Assembly: GCF_000745265.1 (NCBI RefSeq)
Contig: NZ_JQNN01000001.1
Location: forward strand, 310,001 to 374,000
From: Massilia sp. 9096
Lineage (GTDB): Bacteria; Pseudomonadota; Gammaproteobacteria; Burkholderiales; Burkholderiaceae_D
Length of the DNA stretch: 64,000 bases
Direction of reading: 5' to 3'
The stretch's first letter is position 1, and each line of letters opens with the position of its first letter. Made by a program: the position numbers and the translations under genes. Below are positions 1-7,660 of the stretch, piece after piece. The notes beneath the pieces were generated by a model, which made no database searches, was not told the origin of the DNA, and saw nothing but the letters and a program-made list of their open reading frames with translations.

Positions 1-981
1 GCCTGCGACCTGGCCGAGGTGCTGGGCTGCGCGCTCGCCTTCAAGCTGCTGCTCGGCGTGTCGCTGCCGACCGGCGTGGCGCTGACGGCGCTCGACACCA
101 TCATCGTGCTGACCCTGAAGGGACGCGGTTTCCGCCAGCTGGAGGCGATCGTGCTGGGGCTGATCGCGACGATCGCGGTCTGCCTGTTCTCGGAACTGGC
201 GCTGATCCGGCCCGACTGGCACGCCGTCGCCGCCGGCGTGGTGCCCTCGTTGCAAAAGCTCGAGCCGCGCGACGCGCTGTACCTGGCCATCGGCATCCTC
301 GGCGCGACCGTCATGCCGCACAACCTGTATCTGCATTCCTCAGTGGTGCAGACGCGCGTCATGCCCTTCGACGTGATCCGCAAGACCGAGGACAGCCGCG
401 GCCGCCTGGCCGAAGCGATCAAGCTGTCGCGCATCGACACCATCGTCTCGCTGGCGCTGGCGCTGTTCATCAACGGCGCGATCCTGGTGCTGGCCGCGGC
501 CGCGTTCTACAAACCGGGCGGCGGCGGCGTGATGGAGATCGACCAGGCCTACAGCCTGCTGGCGCCGATCGCCGGCACCGCCTTCGCGGCGATCCTGTTC
601 GGCCTGGCGCTGCTGGCCTCGGGGCAGAGCTCGACCTTCACCGGGACGATTGCCGGCCAGGTCATCATGGAAGGCTTCATGAAGTGGAAGATCCCGTGCT
701 GGCAGCGGCGCCTGATCACGCGCGCGCTGGCGCTGGCCCCGGCGATGATCGGCGTGCTGACCTTGGGCGAGCACGCGGTCGGGCGCATGCTGGTCGGCAG
801 CCAGGTCGTGCTCAGCATGCAGCTGCCGTTCGCGATGTACCCGTTGATCCGCCTGACCGGCAAGCGCAGCCTGATGGGCGGTTTCGCCAACGCCTGGTGG
901 ACCTCGGCGCTGGCATGGTTCCTGTTCGTCGTCATCAGCGCGGCCAACATGTGGATGGTGTGGCAGGCCATCGTCGACTGA
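1..981 (+). CDS. mntH: Nramp-family divalent metal:H+ symporter, C-terminal part
   Basis: The frame is open from the first base (ACDLAEVLG...), so the gene starts upstream of the window; 326 residues are visible of the roughly 410-440 usual for the family. The family imports Mn2+/Fe2+ with protons across the inner membrane. Seen directly: the TM6 metal-site motif MPHNLYLHS, the later segment ASGQSSTFTGTIAGQ typical of Nramp proteins, and repeated hydrophobic helices to the end. The TM1 DPGN motif is outside the window. No MntR-type operator can be judged because the promoter is missing. Metal preference is inferred from the family; the Nramp assignment itself is firm. Confidence 0.93.
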   Translation, partial: ACDLAEVLGCALAFKLLLGVSLPTGVALTALDTIIVLTLKGRGFRQLEAIVLGLIATIAVCLFSELALIRPDWHAVAAGVVPSLQKLEPRDALYLAIGILGATVMPHNLYLHSSVVQTRVMPFDVIRKTEDSRGRLAEAIKLSRIDTIVSLALALFINGAILVLAAAAFYKPGGGGVMEIDQAYSLLAPIAGTAFAAILFGLALLASGQSSTFTGTIAGQVIMEGFMKWKIPCWQRRLITRALALAPAMIGVLTLGEHAVGRMLVGSQVVLSMQLPFAMYPLIRLTGKRSLMGGFANAWWTSALAWFLFVVISAANMWMVWQAIVD

Positions 982-1106
982 TGCCCGGACGATGCCGCGT
1001 TTGATATCGCGTTTGATATCGTATTGACATCGCATGCGCGCGCCGCTTCCCTGCTGGCGACGCTACAATCGGTATTCCAGGCTTGATTACTTATCATCGA
1101 TATCAA

Positions 1107-1310
1107 GGCGACGCCGACCTCGTCAACGGCAAGCGCATGACCAGCTGGCCGACGCTGCAGATGGACTTGCAGAACGCGGGCGCCGAATGGGTCGACGAAC
1201 AGGTCGTGGTCGACGGCAAGCTGGTCACCAGCCGCAAGCCGGACGACATCCCGGCCTTCAACCAGGCCATCCTGAGCGAGCTGCAGGGCGCGTCGCAAGC
1301 CAAGCACTAA
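1107..1310 (+). pseudogene. 3' remnant of a PfpI/DJ-1-family glutamine amidotransferase-like gene
   Basis: The frame encodes [19 protein letters not shown] followed by [10 protein letters not shown] and [14 protein letters not shown], which is the characteristic C-terminus of PfpI/YhbO-type stress proteins (protease or deglycase-like). Only about 65 residues remain; the nucleophile-elbow cysteine region and the whole N-terminal two thirds are absent, and upstream sequence falls straight into non-coding DNA with a 12-nt tandem repeat (GCGTTTGATATC at about 997-1020). No convincing ribosome binding site precedes it. I read this as a decayed fragment rather than a small gene. Confidence 0.72.
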
Positions 1311-1445
1311 CGGACGCGGGCGGGAACTTCCTGAAAACGAAAGATGCCATGGACGACTTAGCGTTCGATCAAAGCTCGTGCTGATCAGCACTGGCAGAGT
1401 GATCGACAGTTGTCCCAGCAGCTTGACGTTTTCTGCGGAGGTCCC

Positions 1446-2588
1446 ATGGAAAAGAGGAAGATCGCGCGTTCCATTGCGCTCGGGCTCGTGCTCGGGTTGG
1501 CGCTCGGTGCAGGACGCATCGACGGCGCGCGCGCGGCGCCATTGCCGTTCGGCGCCCAAATCACGTTCGGCGACAGCCTGTCCGACGTCGGCAGTTACAC
1601 GGTCGGCGCGGTGGCGGCCGGTGGCGGCGGCAAGTTCACCGTCAACGGCAACGCCTTCGCCCGGCATCCCGAGCTCACCGGCCAGGTCTGGCCCGAAATG
1701 GTCGCCGCGCTGGCCGGCCTGCCGCCGCCGTGCGCGGCCCAGACCGGGCTGCTCGGCGATCCCGACCTTGGCCTGTTCGCGCCGGTCCTGAACCACCCGG
1801 GCTGCTTCGATTATGCGCAGGGCGGGGCGCGCATCGTCGACCCGATCGGACCGGGCAACGTCGCGGCGGGCTCGCCGATCGGCGAACTGACGGTGCCGGT
1901 GGCCGGCCAGGTCGCCAGCCACCTGGCCGCAGCCGGCGGCCGCTTCCAGGGCAACGAACTGGTGCTGGTGATGGCCGGGGCGAACGACGTGGTGACGCAG
2001 TGGCGCCAGCTGGTCAAAGGCGCCAACGACGCGGTCCGCGCCGCCGGCACCACGGGAACCGCGGCAGACGACGCGCGCATCGCTTACTGGAGCGCGAACC
2101 GCCCGGCCGCGCTGGCCGCGATGAGCAGCGCCGGCAACCAGCTCGCCGCCATCGTCCAGCAGCAGATCGTCGGGCTGGGCGCCAACTTCGTGGTGGTCAA
2201 CAACGTCCCCGACCTGTCCGGCACCCCGCTTGGCGGCATCCAGGCGCCGCCGCTGCGCGCACTGGTGCAGGCGATGGTGCAGAGCTTCAACGCGGCGCTG
2301 AAAGCCGGGCTCGATCCGCTGCCGCAGGTGGTACAGGTCGACGTGTTCGCGCTCAGCCAGGACGAGCTGGCCAATCCTGCGGCGTATGGACTGACGAATA
2401 CGACAGCGCCGGCCTGCGGGCCGAATGCGCTGGACGGCAATTCGCTGGCCTGCAACGTCTTCAACGTCTATCCGAACGTCGACATCAGCCACTTCCTGTT
2501 TGCCGATACGGTGCATCCGACACCGTATGGGCATTGGCTGATTGCGACCAGGGTGGCGGCGGCGATGGCGGGGCGGGGGTGGTTGTGA
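1446..2588 (+). CDS. Secreted SGNH/GDSL-family hydrolase
   Basis: A 380-residue protein with an N-terminal signal peptide (positive MEKRK, hydrophobic core, Ala-rich cleavage region near residue 31). The GDSL block is FGDSLSDVGSY with nucleophile Ser44; GANDVV is the block III Gly/Asn motif; DTVHPTPYGH gives the catalytic Asp354 and His357. This is the full SGNH catalytic set of secreted esterases/lipases. The ATG at 1446 is chosen over an upstream in-frame start because GGAGG lies 5 nt before it and the signal peptide begins there. It stands alone, with a hairpin-rich spacer after it. Substrate is unknown; an autotransporter tail is absent, so it is probably periplasmic or released. Confidence 0.88.
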   Translation: MEKRKIARSIALGLVLGLALGAGRIDGARAAPLPFGAQITFGDSLSDVGSYTVGAVAAGGGGKFTVNGNAFARHPELTGQVWPEMVAALAGLPPPCAAQTGLLGDPDLGLFAPVLNHPGCFDYAQGGARIVDPIGPGNVAAGSPIGELTVPVAGQVASHLAAAGGRFQGNELVLVMAGANDVVTQWRQLVKGANDAVRAAGTTGTAADDARIAYWSANRPAALAAMSSAGNQLAAIVQQQIVGLGANFVVVNNVPDLSGTPLGGIQAPPLRALVQAMVQSFNAALKAGLDPLPQVVQVDVFALSQDELANPAAYGLTNTTAPACGPNALDGNSLACNVFNVYPNVDISHFLFADTVHPTPYGHWLIATRVAAAMAGRGWL

Positions 2589-2654
2589 GGCTTCGGCGGT
2601 AGCCACCGCGTGGTTGCGGCCTGATTGGGCCCGGACTTCGGCGACATCAGGGCA

Positions 2655-2783
2655 CGATCGCTGCGCGATCGCTTGAACGGGCGAATCGGAGAGCCTTTGC
2701 GCTTGCAAGCGCAAAGTCGCTTCGCCGGCTCGCCGCATGCGGCGAGAAACCCCGGCTACGCCCCTCGTCCGTTCCGGACGAGG
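2655..2783. repeat. Cluster of four perfect inverted repeats
   Basis: Four hairpins lie in a row in 130 nt of non-coding DNA: CGATCG around CTGCG (2655-2671); a 22-nt perfect palindrome starting CTTTGCGCTTG (2695-2716); CTCGCCGC/GCGGCGAG (2729-2746); and CCTCGTCCG/CGGACGAGG (2763-2783). The stems share no sequence. They sit between the GDSL gene and the outer end of the ssrA element. Function unknown. Confidence 0.7.
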
Positions 2784-2808
2784 ATTCGATTCATCGGGTC
2801 TCATGCAG

Positions 2809-2866
2809 GTATTCAAAAACAAAGCCCCACCAGGCTTGCGCCTGGCAGGGCTTTGTTTTTGAATAC
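2809..2866. terminator. Long palindromic, bidirectional-type terminator
   Basis: A 19-bp perfect stem (GTATTCAAAAACAAAGCCC and its complement) continues through a CA/CA mismatch into an inner CCAGG/CCTGG stem with loop CTTGCG. The outer stem gives T-rich runs on both strands. It directly abuts the outer 25-bp repeat of the element, so before integration it would have been the terminator of ssrA on the minus strand; it can also end transcription from the GDSL gene. Confidence 0.75.
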
Positions 2867-2891
2867 TGGTGGAGGCGGAGGGAATCGAACC
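2867..2891 (+). repeat. Element-distal attachment repeat (copy of ssrA 3' end)
   Basis: 25 bp running from TGGTGGAGGCGG to TCGAACC are identical to 9647-9671. Sequence diverges immediately on both sides (preceding AC versus TA; following TCC versus CTC). It is not the end of a local RNA gene, because the tRNA-like and mRNA-like parts of tmRNA are absent here. Confidence 0.9.
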
Positions 2892-3027
2892 TCCACCATC
2901 TCGTCTGATAACCCGTTGACTGTACTGGGCGCGCGTTCCGGTCAGGCTCAACAAAGGTGTCCCGGTTGGGACACCTACTTGGGATTTTAGCATCGCCAGC
3001 GTCAGCGCTGGTCATGAACGGTCTAGC

Positions 3028-3059
3028 CCCTGAAGTTTATTGCTTCAGGGCCATTTTTT
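3028..3059 (+). terminator. Rho-independent terminator, plus strand
   Basis: CCCTGAAG/CTTCAGGG stem with loop TTTATTG (3028-3050), then CCA and six T residues (3054-3059). No plus-strand gene inside the element precedes it, so it may insulate the element from outside transcription. From here to 3332 I see no supportable gene; one 65-codon open frame at 3073-3270 has no ribosome binding site or recognisable features. Confidence 0.65.
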
Positions 3060-3332
3060 CCTTATATAAGATATGGCGGCAAAACGTTCCCAGTTGATGA
3101 ACGGTAGCCCTTCGCGTGGACCTTATGGTTCTAGGGGTTTTACTTTTGAGGAGGGCGGCGGCGCCGCGAGCGGGAACCGCGATTCGGTGCGCCAGCGCGG
3201 GATTTCGTTTCACCAGGTCCGCGTTAGGTCAGCATTGGGTCAGCAACGTCTGTTCGTGAAACAGGTATAGGTTGTATGTGTAGTTATTAGGATTTTTCGG
3301 TGCTCTCACTATGAGAACCGGGGATCAAACGT

Positions 3333-4316
3333 CTATTTTTCATTCCAATTTTGTGTGAAAAACTGGGTGAGGTCGTGCAGCCGGTTGCGTACCAGCTGGT
3401 TCAGTTCGGCGTCGGCGGTGGTGTGCGTCGAGTGTTTGCGCAACTCGGGGTGCCCACCGTTGCGCGGCTTGCCGGCGTGCTTGCCAGTGTTGTACCGGCG
3501 ATAGGCATGCAGCCCAAATGGGTAGAGCGAGATCATGTTCCGGTCGCGTCGGGTTGCGTGCTGCACCAGCTGCGCCAGTTCTGGTTTCATGTTGGCGATC
3601 AGGTCGGGCAGCGGCTTGAACTGGCGGAAGTGCAGCAGGTGCCCGAAGTCGCCAAAGTCGAGCGCCGCCAGGTCGTCGACGGTGTTGATGCCGTACTGAT
3701 GCAGCCCGACGCCCTGTAGCGTGAACTCGACGCGCGCGCGGTGCTGGTCGCGTGGCAAGGTTTGGTCGCGGTCGGTGATCTTGTAATAAACGCGCCAGGC
3801 CAGCGGGTCTAGCTTGTTGTTGATGTAGAGCGTCCGGCGAGGGTCTGGCGTGTCGGTGCTGTCCAGGTGTTCTGCCCGCTTGGTCGGGCCGACCAGACGG
3901 TGAGAGGTGCCGCCCGCCGCTTCAAGAGACGTTTGCAGGCGCGCCACCAGCAGCGGAAGGTACGCGCGTGCCTGGTCGTCTTTCGGGTAGAAGTCGAGCG
4001 ACACTTCCAGCAGCTTGACGAGTGCCGGGCCGACCAGGGTGTGACGTTGATCAAGAGCCGCCAGGGCCGCGCGCACGGTGTCGACGGTCCGGCAATGGTC
4101 ATCGTTCAGTCGAACCAGGAACCGGGTTGTGGCGCCGCTGGCGTCAGCGTCGATGGAGTCGATGTACGTCCGCTTGCCATCGCCGAAGTGGTCCGCCAGG
4201 GTGCGCTGGAGCCACTGAAACTGGGTAGGGCGGGCGGTTTCAATCTCAAGCGCCAGCCAGTCGACGACCGCTTGCGTGCAGTACGCCGCCCGGATGGAGC
4301 GCAATACGGTCGACAT
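3333..4316 (-). CDS. Putative replication-initiator-like protein of the element
   Basis: A 327-residue protein, last of a three-gene minus-strand operon; its ATG lies 2 nt after the stop of the gene before it, implying translational coupling. Features seen: LLEVSLDFYPKDD (about residues 105-117), LYINNKLDPLAWRVYYKITDRD, then HRARVEFTLQG, and a basic His/Arg-rich C-terminal part. The order 'aromatic-rich strand, YYK, charged loop, RVEFTL' resembles phage/plasmid Rep proteins of the II/X or related type, and the location in a small integrating element supports a replication role. I cannot identify catalytic tyrosines or metal histidines with confidence, so the assignment is tentative. Alternative: an unknown element protein. 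Confidence 0.42.
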   Translation of the reverse strand: MSTVLRSIRAAYCTQAVVDWLALEIETARPTQFQWLQRTLADHFGDGKRTYIDSIDADASGATTRFLVRLNDDHCRTVDTVRAALAALDQRHTLVGPALVKLLEVSLDFYPKDDQARAYLPLLVARLQTSLEAAGGTSHRLVGPTKRAEHLDSTDTPDPRRTLYINNKLDPLAWRVYYKITDRDQTLPRDQHRARVEFTLQGVGLHQYGINTVDDLAALDFGDFGHLLHFRQFKPLPDLIANMKPELAQLVQHATRRDRNMISLYPFGLHAYRRYNTGKHAGKPRNGGHPELRKHSTHTTADAELNQLVRNRLHDLTQFFTQNWNEK

Positions 4317-4318
4317 GA

Positions 4319-4684
4319 TCAGACAGCCAGATAGCCCGCCGTGGGCGTGAAGGTCGAGCGGGCCACCAGCAGCTTGCGCGTGTACCAGGGCCGGGTGTCA
4401 CCTGGGAGCGTATGCGCGGTCTTGACCAGGTGCGGCACGCCGCGCACGGTGCCGGGCGTGGCCTTGCGTACAGCTTCGATGAAGGCTTCGACGTCGGGCA
4501 CGGCGTACATTGGGCGCCAGGCGCCCCGGTGCTTGCCCATGCACTTCGGCAGGAGAGTGCAGCCCTGCACCTTGGTTTTGCCGCGCCGCATGTCGGCGAG
4601 CGCGTCTTCCCATGCCCGATCAGGGCCGAGTTCCATTCGCAGTTTGTAGGCGACTTCCGGTGCCGGGATCACGTTGAATTTCAT
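4319..4684 (-). CDS. Small element protein of unknown function
   Basis: A 121-residue basic protein with no signal peptide or membrane segment. The start is supported by GGAG six nt before the ATG. It begins MKFNVIPAPEVAYKLRMELG and contains AWRPMYAVPDVEAFIEAVRKATPG, suggesting a compact alpha/beta fold; two cysteines (QGCTLLPKCMGKH) are not enough for a zinc site. It sits 15 nt after the RHH gene and 2 nt before the Rep-like gene, so it is part of the same transcript and may assist replication or its control. Not recognised as a named family. Confidence 0.6.
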   Translation of the reverse strand: MKFNVIPAPEVAYKLRMELGPDRAWEDALADMRRGKTKVQGCTLLPKCMGKHRGAWRPMYAVPDVEAFIEAVRKATPGTVRGVPHLVKTAHTLPGDTRPWYTRKLLVARSTFTPTAGYLAV

Positions 4685-4699
4685 GGTCGGCTCCAGTGG

Positions 4700-5167
4700 T
4701 CAATTGGGAGCGTGGAGCACAAAGTTCAGGCCCCCGGCGATTCTGTTCTTGACCACGACGAAATCGGCGCCGTGCTCATCGAAGCCGAACAAAACCTCGA
4801 AGCCACCGAAATCCGAGCCGCCTTGCACCTTTGCGCGCTTCAAGGTTGCGTTCAGCAGCTTGTCGTCCATCGTGCCGCTGTTGCGCATCAGGGCGTTGGC
4901 CTCCTGGAGCGCCAGCTGTTCGGCGCGGTCCTGGAAGTCCGGCATGATCGTCGCGCCGAGCAGGCCAGCCATCGCAGCTTCACGCACGGCGGCGGTCTGG
5001 TTGTCGTCGCCGTCGACGTTGACAAGGACGTTCCGGCACCACTCTTGCCAGCTTTGCCCGCGCTCGTGGGCCAGGAACTCCACCGCGTGCCAGGTCGGCT
5101 GGTCCAGCTTGATTGACGCCCGCTTGCCAGTGGTCACGGTTAGGGTTCGTTGCGAAATGGATGACAT
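4700..5167 (-). CDS. Ribbon-helix-helix domain protein, probable regulator of the element's operon
   Basis: A 155-residue protein starting at the ATG at 5165-5167, chosen because GGAGAG precedes it and the RHH domain begins about ten residues later; a longer upstream frame would run across the divergent control region. Residues 10-50 (TVTTGKRASIKLDQPTWHAV then FLAHERGQSWQEWCRNVL) have the beta-strand plus two-helix pattern of the RHH_4-like family. The rest (DFGGFEVLFGFDEHGADFVVV) is of unknown function. First gene of the operon and facing the resolvase promoter, it is a good candidate repressor acting on the inverted repeat at 5250-5273. Role inferred. Confidence 0.7.
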   Translation of the reverse strand: MSSISQRTLTVTTGKRASIKLDQPTWHAVEFLAHERGQSWQEWCRNVLVNVDGDDNQTAAVREAAMAGLLGATIMPDFQDRAEQLALQEANALMRNSGTMDDKLLNATLKRAKVQGGSDFGGFEVLFGFDEHGADFVVVKNRIAGGLNFVLHAPN

Positions 5168-5249
5168 ATTTGCTCTCCAGTAAGTGAAAGCAAGAGCATG
5201 CTCCAGTTCACATGTGCGAGCCAGAAAATTACCAGCTTCTTTTTGTAAT

Positions 5250-5365
5250 GTTAAAAAACGACCGTTTTTCAACATGTTCAGGTAGGGATGCCGCGCACTG
5301 TTGGAAAAATAGGGCTTGCACTTTCTAACAGGGGGGTGATATTCTGACATCGTTTTCTAACATGT
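5250..5365. promoter_or_regulatory. Divergent control region with inverted and direct repeats (possible operator/res site)
   Basis: Between the RHH operon and the resolvase: an inverted repeat GTTAAAAAACG-AC-CGTTTTTCAAC (5250-5273, one mismatch), and a 15-bp near-direct repeat CGTTTTTCAACATGT (5263-5277) and CGTTTTCTAACATGT (5351-5365). The two copies are 88 bp apart centre to centre, a plausible size for a multi-subsite resolvase res site or paired operators. The region is AT-rich. It must hold both divergent promoters, but no clear -35/-10 pair can be chosen. Confidence 0.5.
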
Positions 5366-5388
5366 CTAAAACTTAACGGGAGCAGCAA

Positions 5389-5952
5389 ATGGCCACCTTC
5401 GGATACACCCGCGTCAGCACCAAAGAACAAACGGTCGAGAACCAGCGCCATGAGATTTTGGCCGCTGGCCACCAGGTCGACTTCTGGTTCGACGATGCAG
5501 GCGTGTCGGGCAAGGTGTCGGCCATGCAGCGCCCCCAGTTCGCCGCCATGCTCGGGAAAATCCGTGACGGTGAGACGCTGGTCGTGACCAAGCTCGACCG
5601 CCTGGGCCGCGACGCGCAGGACGTCGGCGCGACGATCAAGCAGCTGGCCGCGCGCGGCATCAAGGTCGTCGTGCTCCAGCTGGGCGGCGTCGACCTGACC
5701 AGCGCGCCCGGCAAGCTCATGCTGACCATGCTGGCCGCCGTCGCCGAAATGGAGCGTGATTTGCTGGTCGAGAGGACCCATTCGGGCCTGGAGCGCGCGA
5801 AGGCCGAAGGCAAGACGCTCGGGCGCCCGGCCAAAACGACCGACCAGCAGCGCCAGGAAATCAAGGCCGCGCACGGCGCCGGAACGTCGGTGAGCGCGCT
5901 GGCGCGTGAGTACGGCATCAGCCGGGCCAGCATCTTGAACATCGTGGCGTAG
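5389..5952 (+). CDS. Serine recombinase (resolvase/invertase family)
   Basis: A 187-residue small serine recombinase. The N-terminal catalytic domain begins FGYTRVSTKEQTVENQ with nucleophile Ser10; VTKLDRLGRD and MERDLLVERTHSGLERAKAEG are conserved family blocks including the E-helix; the C-terminal HTH is ISALAREYGISRAS-like (VSALAREYGISRASILNI). Length equals Tn3/Hin-type enzymes. GGGAGCAG lies just before the ATG. In an element with a replication module it probably resolves multimers or inverts DNA. A partial second copy of its 3' end lies at 6258-6360. Confidence 0.93.
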   Translation: MATFGYTRVSTKEQTVENQRHEILAAGHQVDFWFDDAGVSGKVSAMQRPQFAAMLGKIRDGETLVVTKLDRLGRDAQDVGATIKQLAARGIKVVVLQLGGVDLTSAPGKLMLTMLAAVAEMERDLLVERTHSGLERAKAEGKTLGRPAKTTDQQRQEIKAAHGAGTSVSALAREYGISRASILNIVA

Positions 5953-5992
5953 TCGACGCCGCAGACTTGACTAGATCGACGTCTGGTTCGCA

Positions 5993-6017
5993 AACGAGGC
6001 CTGTAGGCTTCGTTCGT
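5993..6017 (+). terminator. Probable terminator of the resolvase gene
   Basis: AACGAGGCCT-GT-AGGCTTCGTT (5993-6014), a 10-bp stem with one G:U pair, then CGTGTTTT. It lies 40 nt past the resolvase stop. The rest of 5953-6257 holds no open frame that I can support. Confidence 0.5.
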
Positions 6018-6257
6018 GTTTTGAGTGACGCAGACTGCGTACGAGCGCAGAAAATGGCGCCAACGGCCGATTTTGGGCCTTGCCGGGCCTGTTGGAGCTG
6101 GGCTCGAGCGCCAGCTGTTCCTGGTGGGCGGGTTTTCAGGTAGTCACCGATCTGGGTCGAGCCTGGCGCCGCGTCTTAAAATGGCGTAGGCTCGTCTAAC
6201 GATCTAATGCGCAGCTACATCAAGTGTTGGCACTAATCACTAGACTAACGCCACGCA

Positions 6258-6360
6258 ATTAAAGCCGCGCATGCCGCTGGGACTTCGGGGTACGCTGGCG
6301 CGTGAGTACGACATTAGCCGGACGAGTATCTTGAACATCGTCGGAGAGTGCATCGTATAG
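6258..6360 (+). pseudogene. Frameshifted remnant of a second serine-resolvase C-terminus
   Basis: Translated with one frameshift this reads IKAAHAAGTSG then LAREYDISRTSILNIV, matching the last 30 residues of the intact resolvase (IKAAHGAGTSVSALAREYGI, then SRASILNIVA) with several silent and missense changes. A one-base loss falls between the two pieces. The rest of the gene is gone. Divergence at third positions shows this is not a recent exact duplication; a second resolvase was probably present and lost, or the tail is a recombination scar. Sequence between this and the next gene (6361-6493) shows nothing. Confidence 0.75.
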
Positions 6361-6493
6361 GTCTACTCCTGCCGACCAGCGAAAGAGCAAACCCGACCTA
6401 TAGCAGGGAACGCAATACAAGCGCATAACAGCTGGCTAGACAATGCTTTACTGCACAGCTTGTTTAATCAGTCAATTAACTATGGATATCATG

Positions 6494-7660
6494 TCAGCGC
6501 GCTTCGAGCACTTCTCGTATTTTCAAAGGAAGCTGAAGGAAGTTCTCAGCAATGGCGGTAGAGAAGGGTAGATTACATTCGCTCAGCTGACTTGCCATAA
6601 ATCTATCTGCGCGAAAGATGTCGACATAAGGTAAATAGATAGCTTGATAAATATCTGGAAAATCGCTGTGCGATGGCGCACGCGGTGGAGAGTGCAAAAC
6701 TGAACGGTGACCCACCTGTATTGCTAATCTAATTGAACAACTGGTGCCGGGTGCGACCTGCCACGGATCAATCATTGATCTCGGCACGATTCCCATACTG
6801 TGGGCAACTTCGGTGGCAATTTTCCCAATGCGTGCGTCCATGACCTTCTTTGTTACTTGAGAGGGAGAGGGTAGAGATTTTTTTAACGTGCTACCTAAAC
6901 CGCTATCAGGTGTAATCAAATGATCGAACTGGCGACGTGCCTCAAGTAATGTGCTTTTGAAATTTTCGCCCGACTTGCGCACGTGCTTTAACAAATCCGA
7001 TGCAGCTGACCATTCTCTCTCATGCCAATGACCAAATATCACAAGGTCAGTTACTGAATCTTGCACCGCCTTTAGAGCGTCATTACGGGAAGCCTTTCCT
7101 AACATATAGCGTTCGAATACGCGTGCGGCATCAATAGAAAGCGGTAATTTTTTTGCGAGTTCAGCTATGTCTCCATTGTAGAGTTGCGTTAGCTCTGTAT
7201 ACGCGTGCGAAGTCGGCTTGCCACTTTTCGAGTATTTCCGTCGAGCTGCCCGGCTCAAATTTTCCAGCTCGGCCATGATAATTTGCTCAACATTGGGAAC
7301 GATTTCAGAAACATCAAAAGATGAAGGAATCCACGTACCATCACTGCGTACAACACTAACGCTGTCCAAGCTATTTTCTTCTGACAGCTCATTTCTACAA
7401 ACATCAATTGGATGCGTTACGCAGTTTTTCCCACAAAGCTCTTTAATCGTCCTAAGTCTACCAATTGCTGCAGGAATCGCGCTGGGCGAGATAGGAGCGG
7501 CTTCCAATACATGTACCTCGCTGAAATACATGTTAATTACACCTTCGTTGCGCTGCCTGACCAAGTAATCCCGCACCTGCGCGTATTCGGGAGATTGCTT
7601 TGAAAGATCACTTAACTTCGAAAAATCACTACTGTCGAGATAGATTTTAATTGGTCGCAT
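6494..7660 (-). CDS. PIN-like nuclease-domain protein, element cargo (candidate toxin/defence gene)
   Basis: A 388-residue soluble protein. The N-terminus IKIYLDSSDFSKLSD (Asp9, Asp12) is the opening strand of PIN-like nucleases; MYFSEVHVLEA supplies an acidic residue after the next strand (Glu48). The C-terminus SDFPDIYQAIYLPYVDIFRAD (given in parts: Asp336, Asp347, Asp352) has the late acidic pattern of PIN-like proteins, where these residues bind Mg2+/Mn2+ for RNA cleavage. The helical middle of about 250 residues is an insertion not recognised. Codon use is far more AT-rich than the neighbours, indicating separate acquisition. It stands alone on the minus strand, with no antitoxin-like partner beside it. 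Function as a defence or toxin gene is inferred from position only. Confidence 0.55.
   Translation of the reverse strand: MRPIKIYLDSSDFSKLSDLSKQSPEYAQVRDYLVRQRNEGVINMYFSEVHVLEAAPISPSAIPAAIGRLRTIKELCGKNCVTHPIDVCRNELSEENSLDSVSVVRSDGTWIPSSFDVSEIVPNVEQIIMAELENLSRAARRKYSKSGKPTSHAYTELTQLYNGDIAELAKKLPLSIDAARVFERYMLGKASRNDALKAVQDSVTDLVIFGHWHEREWSAASDLLKHVRKSGENFKSTLLEARRQFDHLITPDSGLGSTLKKSLPSPSQVTKKVMDARIGKIATEVAHSMGIVPRSMIDPWQVAPGTSCSIRLAIQVGHRSVLHSPPRAPSHSDFPDIYQAIYLPYVDIFRADRFMASQLSECNLPFSTAIAENFLQLPLKIREVLEAR

Noticed and set aside
2867..2960. Possible tRNA gene because of a TTCGATTCC-like arm and CCA
   Set aside because: Only the 3' end matches; no D-arm, anticodon arm or acceptor partner. It is the duplicated tmRNA end.
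549..2993. Very long open frame (about 800 codons) on the minus strand opposite the GDSL gene
   Set aside because: It is a GC-rich antisense shadow: no domain, Arg/Gln-rich composition, and it crosses the terminator and the attachment repeat.
3073..3270. 65-codon plus-strand frame at the left end of the element
   Set aside because: No ribosome binding site, no recognisable motif, chance length for this composition.
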